Part shown: piece after piece, positions 58,343 to 64,000 of the stretch
Numbering within the stretch: position 1 is the first letter of the stretch
Layout of the letters: the number at the start of each line of letters is the position of its first letter
Assembly: GCF_000485905.1 (NCBI RefSeq)
Contig: NC_022664.1
Location: 930,001 to 994,000, forward strand
From: Spiribacter curvatus
GTDB lineage: Bacteria; Pseudomonadota; Gammaproteobacteria; Nitrococcales; Nitrococcaceae
Reading direction: 5' to 3'
DNA length: 64,000 nucleotides
Notes under the pieces: model-generated
Database searches by the model: none
What the model was told of the DNA's origin: nothing
The model's input: the letters and a program-made list of their open reading frames with translations, nothing else
Made by a program: the position numbers and the translations under genes

Positions 58343-59486
58343 GGTCGATCCCCCGCCCGGCAAGGAGATCGGTGACCGCATCGGCGGCGCGCTCACTGGC
58401 ATCGCGGCGAAGGCATTCATGAAGACTGGCAAAGCGGGCTGCGATTTCGGCACGCTGATCCGGCGCCTCGAGCAACCCCGCCAATGCGTCGGTGAGGTGA
58501 TCGGGGTCGGCCTCGTTCTGGACGAACTCCGGCATCAACATCTCATTGGCCATTAGATTGGGCATGGCGAAATACGAGATACGCAGGCTGCGTCGTACCA
58601 GCATCGCGGTGATGCGATGAACGCGGTAGGCCATCACTGATGGACAACGCAGCAGCATGGCCTCGAGCGTTGCCGTACCGGATGCAATCAGACCCGCGTC
58701 GGCGGCCGCCAGTATCGTTCTCGCCTGGCCGTCGACCACCTCGATCGGCAGCCGCTCGGCGCGCGCATCGATCCGCGCCCGGATGCGGGCATGCAGCGCG
58801 GGGGTCGCGGCCGGGACCAGGAAGCGGACATCTGGAAAGCGTTCGGTAATCCGCGCCGCCACCGCGAGGAACACCGGCAGCAGTGTGTTCACCTCGCTAC
58901 GACGGCTGCCGGGAAGGATCGCGATGGCGGTCTCGTGCGCTGCGATGCCGAGCTCCCGGCGCGGGGCTCGGGGATCGGTCATGGGCTCGATCGCATCGGC
59001 CAGCGGATGACCCACAAACCATGCATCGACGCCCTGATCGATGAGAAAGCGCTCCTCGAACGGGAATATACAGAGCATGCGATCGACGGCCTTGCGGATC
59101 CGTCGAATCCGTCCACCCCGCCAGGCCCAGACCGTGGGACTGACATAGTGCAATGTGGGGACGCCTGCGGCGCGCAACGCCTGCTCGAGCCCCAGATTGA
59201 AGTCTGGCGCGTCGATACCAATGAAGACATCCGGCGGATCGTCGAGCCAGCGCCACCGAAGGTCCCGACGGATGCCCAGAATACGCGGCAGGTGGCCCAG
59301 CACTTCCACCAGTCCCATTACCGAGAGCGCCTCCAGGGGGTGGTCGCTATGCAGGCCGGCCGATTGCATGGACGGCCCGCCGATCCCCTCGAATCGGGCT
59401 GTTGGATAGCGCTTTGCCAGGGATCGGATCAGTCCGGCGCCAAGGAAATCACCGGATAGTTCACCCGCAACCAGCGCGATTCGCAT
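58329..59486 (-). CDS. lpxB: Lipid-A-disaccharide synthase
   Basis: A 385-residue GT19 glycosyltransferase joining UDP-diacylglucosamine with lipid X at the inner membrane. [46 protein letters not shown] and GSRRSEV are typical. 12 bp after lpxA. Confidence 0.95.
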   Translation of the reverse strand: MRIALVAGELSGDFLGAGLIRSLAKRYPTARFEGIGGPSMQSAGLHSDHPLEALSVMGLVEVLGHLPRILGIRRDLRWRWLDDPPDVFIGIDAPDFNLGLEQALRAAGVPTLHYVSPTVWAWRGGRIRRIRKAVDRMLCIFPFEERFLIDQGVDAWFVGHPLADAIEPMTDPRAPRRELGIAAHETAIAILPGSRRSEVNTLLPVFLAVAARITERFPDVRFLVPAATPALHARIRARIDARAERLPIEVVDGQARTILAAADAGLIASGTATLEAMLLRCPSVMAYRVHRITAMLVRRSLRISYFAMPNLMANEMLMPEFVQNEADPDHLTDALAGLLEAPDQRAEIAARFASLHECLRRDASERAADAVTDLLAGRGIDHAIG

Positions 59487-59498
59487 AGCGCCGGCGGT

Positions 59499-60275
59499 TC
59501 AGCGGACGATGCCGCGGGGAGAGGCCTGCAGGAACGCCACGAACCGCTGCAATGCGGGATCATCCGTGGCCTCTGCGCTGATCGACTCGATCGCTTCCTG
59601 TAGCCGCAGACCGCGTTTATAGAGCGTGCGATAGGCCGATCGAAAACGGCGTTGGCCATCGGCATCAAAGCCCCGACGGCGCATCCCTTCGCTGTTGGTG
59701 CCATGCGGCGCCGCCGGATCGCCGGCCACCATGACCCATGGTGGAACATCACGGCGAATGCAGCTCCCCATCGAGGTAAAGCAGCCCTCACCCAACCGAC
59801 AGAACTGGTGAACCAGCGTAAATCCGCCCAGTGTCGCCCGATCGCCGACACTGACATGCCCCGCCAGGGACGCACCGTTGGCGAACACAACGCCCTGCCC
59901 GATCTGACAGTCATGGGCGATGTGGACATAGGCCATGATCCAGTTGCCATCACCGATCGTTGTCACACCGCCACCATCCTGAGTACCACGATTGATCGTG
60001 ACAAACTCGCGGATGGTGTTGTCACAACCGATGTCCAGCCGGCTGTCCTCACCCTCGAACTTCTTATCCTGCGGCTGCTCGCCCACCGAGGCGAACTGAA
60101 ATATATGCGTACCGGCGCCGATCCGGGTCGGACCATTGATGACGGCATGCGGGCCGATCGTACAACCTGCCTCGATCTCCACACCCGGCCCGATCACTGC
60201 GTAGGGACCCACCGTTGCAGTCGGCGCCACATCAGCAGCGGGATCGATGATCGCGGTGGGATGGATGTCCGTCAC
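59499..60275 (-). CDS. lpxA: UDP-N-acetylglucosamine acyltransferase
   Basis: A 258-residue left-handed beta-helix trimer enzyme, first step of lipid A synthesis. Hexapeptide repeats from IHPTAIIDPAADVAPTATVGPYAVIGPGV; the catalytic His is in the MAYVHIAHDCQIG segment. GTG start, overlapping fabZ by GTGA. Confidence 0.95.
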   Translation of the reverse strand: MTDIHPTAIIDPAADVAPTATVGPYAVIGPGVEIEAGCTIGPHAVINGPTRIGAGTHIFQFASVGEQPQDKKFEGEDSRLDIGCDNTIREFVTINRGTQDGGGVTTIGDGNWIMAYVHIAHDCQIGQGVVFANGASLAGHVSVGDRATLGGFTLVHQFCRLGEGCFTSMGSCIRRDVPPWVMVAGDPAAPHGTNSEGMRRRGFDADGQRRFRSAYRTLYKRGLRLQEAIESISAEATDDPALQRFVAFLQASPRGIVR

Positions 60276-60760
60276 GCTGCCTCCATCGTGCAGCGGATGC
60301 CCGCGCTCGTGACGAGCCGGTCGTTGAGGTCGACCCGCGCCTTGAATAGCCAGATCCCGCGGACCACCCGATCCAGCGTGGCGGTAATCCGTGGGCTGTC
60401 ACCGGGGCCGACCGGTTGCTTGAAGCGCACGTCATCGACGCCCACCAGATAGAAAAGCGGGGGTGTGGACGGCATTTCGGCCGCCGGCTCGGCCTCGCGG
60501 GTGACGTAGGCCAACAGACCGCAGGCCTGGGCCATCGACTCGACCAGCAGGACACCCGGCATAACCGTCTTTTCAGGGAAGTGTCCCGGCACCCAGGGTT
60601 CGGCGGCGCTGACATTCTTCACTGCGCTCAGGGACTCGCCCGGTGTGTAGTCGAGCACCCGATCGATCATCAGGAACGGATATCGATGCGGCAGTCGCTG
60701 CCGGATGGCCTCGGGCCCAAGCTGGCGGTTGGTTGTACCGTTGGTCTGTTCAGCGCCCAT
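60272..60760 (-). CDS. fabZ: (3R)-hydroxymyristoyl-ACP dehydratase FabZ
   Basis: A 162-residue hot-dog-fold dehydratase. LPHRYPFLMIDRV has the catalytic His, and PGVLLVESMAQACG the Glu. It competes with LpxA/LpxD for hydroxyacyl-ACP. ATG 60760 has GAGG 6 bases upstream; the ATG at 60766 is too close to it. Confidence 0.95.
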   Translation of the reverse strand: MGAEQTNGTTNRQLGPEAIRQRLPHRYPFLMIDRVLDYTPGESLSAVKNVSAAEPWVPGHFPEKTVMPGVLLVESMAQACGLLAYVTREAEPAAEMPSTPPLFYLVGVDDVRFKQPVGPGDSPRITATLDRVVRGIWLFKARVDLNDRLVTSAGIRCTMEAA

Positions 60761-61814
60761 CACCATCCTCTGTGGTTGTCATTATTCGCTCAAGCGTATC
60801 CAGCCGGCGTGCCATGTCATCGAGCTGGCGGAATCTCACCGCGCTACGCCGCCACTCGCGGGTCGGCATCAGCGGGACACCCGAGGAATACACGCCTGAC
60901 TCGTGGATGCTACCGGTGATCATGCTCATTCCGGTAAACGTCGATCCATCGGCGATGTCGATATGCCCGGCAAAGCCGACACCGCCGGCAATCCGACAGT
61001 ATCGTCCGATGCGTGTACTGCCCGAGATCCCGGCATTCGCGGCGATCACGGTATGGTCGCCAATCTGCACGTTATGCGCGATCTGCACGAGATTGTCGAT
61101 CTTACAGCCGTTGCTGATTCGGGTATCGCCCTGCGAGCCCCGATCGACGGTCGTGTTGGCGCCGACCGAGACGTCATCACCGATCAGCACCCGACCCAGC
61201 TGGGGAACGGCCTCCCAGTGATCACCGGCATCGGCAAAGCCGAATCCGGCGCTGCCGATGACAGCGCCCGACATGATCTCGACCCGGTCCCCCAGCTGGC
61301 TCCCGGCCAGCACCGAGGCGTTGGCATCGATGCGGCATGCCGTGCCCATATGGACACCGGCGGCTACGACGGCGCCCGGGCCGATCCAACACCGAGGCCC
61401 CACCCGTGCACCTGCCTCAATCACCGCTCGCGGCGCGATGGTGGCACTGGCGTCGATGTCCGCCAACGCGGACACGGACGCGTCCGGGTCGATGCCGGGT
61501 TGCGGCGATGGCCCCGGATTCAGGAGCCAGCCCATCCGCGCGAACACCAGGTAGGGGTTGTCCGCCCGCAGCACTGTGAAATCGTACCCCGAACCGGTTT
61601 CCCCGCGGGACAGGATAACGGCGGCGGCGTGGGTATCCGCGAGCTGGTGGCGATAGCGGCGGTTGGCGAGAAAACTGACATCACTCGATCCGGCCGTTTC
61701 CAGTGCCGCCACGCCGGTGATCAAGGCATCACCCGGCCCCTCCAGATCGGCGCCGGTTAAACGCGCCAACTCAGCGAGCGTGTACCGCGTTCCAGCCACC
61801 GGCCCTTCCTCCAT
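60750..61814 (-). CDS. lpxD: UDP-3-O-acylglucosamine N-acyltransferase
   Basis: A 354-residue enzyme adding the N-linked acyl chain. N-terminal uridine-binding domain (YTLAELARLTGADLEG), hexapeptide beta-helix, catalytic His in KIDNLVQIAHNVQIGDH, and a C-terminal helix (RQLDDMARRLDTLERIM) for ACP. ATG 61814 overlaps skp by ATGA. Confidence 0.95.
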   Translation of the reverse strand: MEEGPVAGTRYTLAELARLTGADLEGPGDALITGVAALETAGSSDVSFLANRRYRHQLADTHAAAVILSRGETGSGYDFTVLRADNPYLVFARMGWLLNPGPSPQPGIDPDASVSALADIDASATIAPRAVIEAGARVGPRCWIGPGAVVAAGVHMGTACRIDANASVLAGSQLGDRVEIMSGAVIGSAGFGFADAGDHWEAVPQLGRVLIGDDVSVGANTTVDRGSQGDTRISNGCKIDNLVQIAHNVQIGDHTVIAANAGISGSTRIGRYCRIAGGVGFAGHIDIADGSTFTGMSMITGSIHESGVYSSGVPLMPTREWRRSAVRFRQLDDMARRLDTLERIMTTTEDGDGR

Positions 61815-62350
61815 CACTCATCGTCATCATCATTGCGCTGCTCGTACTGGCGCTCGAGGCGCTCGATGATCCGGTCGGTAATATTCACCGCATCGCTGGC
61901 GAAGACCACGCCATCGCTCACGACCAGATCATAGCCCTGCTCCTCTGCAAAGCGCTCGACGACCCGCAGGATACGTCGCTGGAGATCACCCAACGACTCG
62001 TTGCGCCGCAGGTTGAAATCCTCACGAAAAATCTCCTGCTGGCGCTGGATCTGCCGCCGCTGATTGACAATCCGACGGCGCAACGCCTGCTCTGCCTCGC
62101 TGTCGAGGCTCATCCGCTCGCTGGCGAGGCGATCCTCCAATGCCCGCAACGATTCCTGCAGGGCAACGATTTCCTCATCGCGGGGCGCGAATTCCTCCTG
62201 CAGGCGCTGGCGCGCCGCGTCGGCCTGCGGGGCTTCATCCGAGACCCGGCCGGGATTGACATAGCCGATGGTCATATCGGTATCCATCTGCGCCGACGTT
62301 CCTGAGGTCGCCAGCATTAGCAGGCCGGCTATGATCACGCGGACATTCAT
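61814..62350 (-). CDS. skp: Periplasmic chaperone Skp/OmpH
   Basis: A 178-residue exported protein: signal VRVIIAGLLMLATSGTSA, then IGYVNPGRVSDEAPQA and a long charged coiled coil with many Arg/Glu, and a short C-terminal beta part (YDLVVSDGVVFASDAVNITDRII). It holds unfolded outer-membrane proteins for the BAM complex. Directly after bamA. Confidence 0.92.
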   Translation of the reverse strand: MNVRVIIAGLLMLATSGTSAQMDTDMTIGYVNPGRVSDEAPQADAARQRLQEEFAPRDEEIVALQESLRALEDRLASERMSLDSEAEQALRRRIVNQRRQIQRQQEIFREDFNLRRNESLGDLQRRILRVVERFAEEQGYDLVVSDGVVFASDAVNITDRIIERLERQYEQRNDDDDE

Positions 62351-64000
62351 TCAGAAGCTGGCTCCGATGGTGAACTGGAAGCGCTGCGTATCATCCCGGT
62401 CCTTTTCATTGAGCGGCTCCGCGACACTGACGGTGAATGGGCCAATCGGCGAATAGTAGACCAGCCCGAGCCCCGCCGAGAAGCGCATGCCGGAAAAGGC
62501 GATATCTGACTTGTAATCGAGACTGTCGCGTTCACGGTCCCAGACCTGACCGGCGTCGACGAAGGTGGCGAATCGTAGATTATTGCCGTCCTCATCCTCG
62601 GCCAGCGGGAAGCGGATTTCCGCTCGACCCAATGCGCGCAGGTTTCCGCCGGTAGGGTCATCGTTCTCATCCCGTGGTCCCAGCGAATTCGCCTCGAAGC
62701 CACGCACGGTGCGGATACCACCGGCGAAGAAGTTCTCGTAGAACGGTAGCCGCTCGCCCGCGCCATAGGCGTTTCCATAGGAGAGCGTGCCATCGAGGAC
62801 CAGGGTGAACCGCTCACTGATCGCCAGATAACGCGACTGCTCGTAGCTGAAACGGTAATACTCGATATCCGAGACCTGTGGCAGGGCGACGGCGAGACCC
62901 AGCCGTTGCCGCGCACCGCTGGTGGGGAATATGGCGGTGTCCCGGGAATCCCGCGTCCACGACAGGTCGGTGAGGATGGCGCGATTGGACGTGCCGTTGC
63001 GCGCCTGGAAATCCTCCTGAAAATCCGTTGGATCGGCGAAGTCCAGGGACACGTCCTCGAAGGTGACATCGGCGCCGAGGCGATCCGTATCACTCACCGG
63101 GATGCGATAGCCGTAGGAGCCCCGCGCGGTCTTGACGCCGTAATCGGCCAGATCCGCCTCATCGGCGTCGCGATCCCGGAATGACAGCGCATAGCGGCGG
63201 TCGATGCCGCTCATGGTGTGATTGCGCTCGAGATAGGACAGGCGATAGACGGTATCGGCATCATCACTGTTCGCGACGAATTCGGCCCGGTCACCGGTGC
63301 CGAACACATTGTCCTGCTGGATACCGAGATTGAGCAGCAGCCCCTGATCACTGCCAAAACCGACGCCGGCGCGCAGGCTACCGGAGAGCCGTTCGGTGGT
63401 ATCGACCTCGACGTCCACCTGATCGGTGGTCCCGGGGACGCGTGGGGTATCGATGCTGACGTCGCTGAAAAAGCCGAGCCGCCCGAGCCGTGACTCGGAA
63501 TCGCTAAGATCGCTGGTGGACAGCCACGTCCCCTCGTACTGGCGGAGCTCGCCGCGGATCACATCGTCGCGCGTCGACTCGTTGCCACTGATACGGATGC
63601 GTCGGACATAGACCCGCTCAGCCGGGTCGACGAACAGTGTCATATCGACGATCCGCTCGGCGGCCCGCAGATCCGGCACCGGATTGACACGCGCGAACGC
63701 ATAGCCCCGCTCACCGAGCTTATCCTGGATCGCCTCCACGGTCCGGCTGATATTGCGCTGGTTATAGATCGCACCGCTGTCGATCTCGATGAGATCACGC
63801 AGCGTTTCCTCAGGGTAGATCAGATTGCCGGCCAGCTCGATGTCACCCACCGTGTATTGCTGCCCCTCATCGAGGTTGACGGTGATATTGATTCGCTGGC
63901 GGTCTGGACTGATCGTGACCTGCGTCGAATCGATGCTTAAGTCGGCATAGCCGCGGTCGCGGTAAAACGCCCGTAACCGCTGGAGATCGCCGGAGAGCCG
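62351..64000 (-). CDS. bamA: Outer membrane protein assembly factor BamA (partial; N-terminus outside window)
   Basis: The frame is open to the window edge. Visible are the later POTRA domains (FYRDRGYADLSI, TVGDIELAGNLIYPEETLRDLI, VYVRRIRISGNESTRDDVIRGELRQYEG) and the 16-strand barrel, including the insertion-type motif around FFAGGIRTVRGFEANSLGPRD with its VRGF lock, and a C-terminal strand ending in FQFTIGASF. BamA folds and inserts outer-membrane proteins. The stop leaves no gap before skp. Confidence 0.96.
   Translation of the reverse strand, partial: RLSGDLQRLRAFYRDRGYADLSIDSTQVTISPDRQRINITVNLDEGQQYTVGDIELAGNLIYPEETLRDLIEIDSGAIYNQRNISRTVEAIQDKLGERGYAFARVNPVPDLRAAERIVDMTLFVDPAERVYVRRIRISGNESTRDDVIRGELRQYEGTWLSTSDLSDSESRLGRLGFFSDVSIDTPRVPGTTDQVDVEVDTTERLSGSLRAGVGFGSDQGLLLNLGIQQDNVFGTGDRAEFVANSDDADTVYRLSYLERNHTMSGIDRRYALSFRDRDADEADLADYGVKTARGSYGYRIPVSDTDRLGADVTFEDVSLDFADPTDFQEDFQARNGTSNRAILTDLSWTRDSRDTAIFPTSGARQRLGLAVALPQVSDIEYYRFSYEQSRYLAISERFTLVLDGTLSYGNAYGAGERLPFYENFFAGGIRTVRGFEANSLGPRDENDDPTGGNLRALGRAEIRFPLAEDEDGNNLRFATFVDAGQVWDRERDSLDYKSDIAFSGMRFSAGLGLVYYSPIGPFTVSVAEPLNEKDRDDTQRFQFTIGASF

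Noticed and set aside
62347-63093. 248-codon Ser/Arg-rich minus-strand frame within bamA
   Set aside because: Alternate-frame shadow of the BamA barrel; composition typical of GC-rich off-frame translation.

Overview
The window is a high-GC, gene-dense piece of a gammaproteobacterial chromosome. Gene order matches blocks known from Pseudomonas and the Chromatiales: the rne / ptp-kdsB-lpxK-msbA-exbDB-comEC block, the mfd-csiV-hpt-nagZ block, the thrC-hom-alaC block with recJ-rpfE, and the bamA-skp-lpxD-fabZ-lpxA-lpxB-rnhB-dnaE-accA-tilS-pyrG-kdsA-eno-ftsB-ispD-ispF-truD-surE-pcm-nlpD block. Very short or overlapping junctions, complete LPS and outer-membrane biogenesis genes, and several enzymes of ectothiorhodospiraceal flavour suggest a streamlined member of the Chromatiales/Ectothiorhodospiraceae (Spiribacter- or Halorhodospira-like). 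That placement is inference; no rRNA or other taxonomic marker gene is present. No phage, transposase, CRISPR array or defence island was seen.

Layout. 1-404: the 3' end of rne. 401-10475 (minus): one long run sfsA, a lolC/E-type permease, lolD, comEC, exbB, exbD, msbA, lpxK, kdsB, ptp, serving lipoprotein release, DNA uptake and lipid A/Kdo supply. 10575-14632 (plus): mfd and csiV. 14629-16744 (minus): a cytosolic-looking YkuD enzyme, nagZ and a purine phosphoribosyltransferase. 16822-25257: metabolic genes on both strands (gpmA, moaC, phhB, mazG, yfcG-like GST, ispG, fdxA with an Rrf2 regulator, thiD, an acyl/aryl-CoA ligase, tatD). 25246-29266: dusA, then a small envelope locus with a glutaredoxin-like protein, an L,D-transpeptidase, a Braun-type lipoprotein, a second L,D-transpeptidase and an outer-membrane beta-barrel.

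29291-29723 holds tRNA-Ser(UGA). Downstream of it are two nearly identical 175-bp tandem repeats, and each repeat junction rebuilds the last 19 nt of the tRNA. This resembles the rtT repeats behind tyrT of E. coli and is the most unusual structure in the window. 29766-33081 carries pyrD, an orphan parA, an unknown partner gene and an alpha/beta hydrolase. 33082-42895 carries prc, recJ, an rpfE-like gene, thrC, hom, alaC, an Mth938-domain gene and nlpD. From 42844 to the right edge an almost unbroken minus-strand run links envelope biogenesis (bamA, skp, lpxD, fabZ, lpxA, lpxB, kdsA), replication (dnaE, rnhB), fatty-acid synthesis (accA), tRNA modification (tilS, truD), isoprenoids (ispD, ispF), division (ftsB), nucleotides (pyrG), glycolysis (eno) and repair or survival proteins (surE, pcm).

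Two genome-wide habits are visible. Convergent genes usually abut or overlap at their stop codons without a terminator. Several genes (moaC, prc, hom, alaC, accA) are best started at TTG. Apart from 29267-29765 there is no gene-free stretch above about 300 bases.
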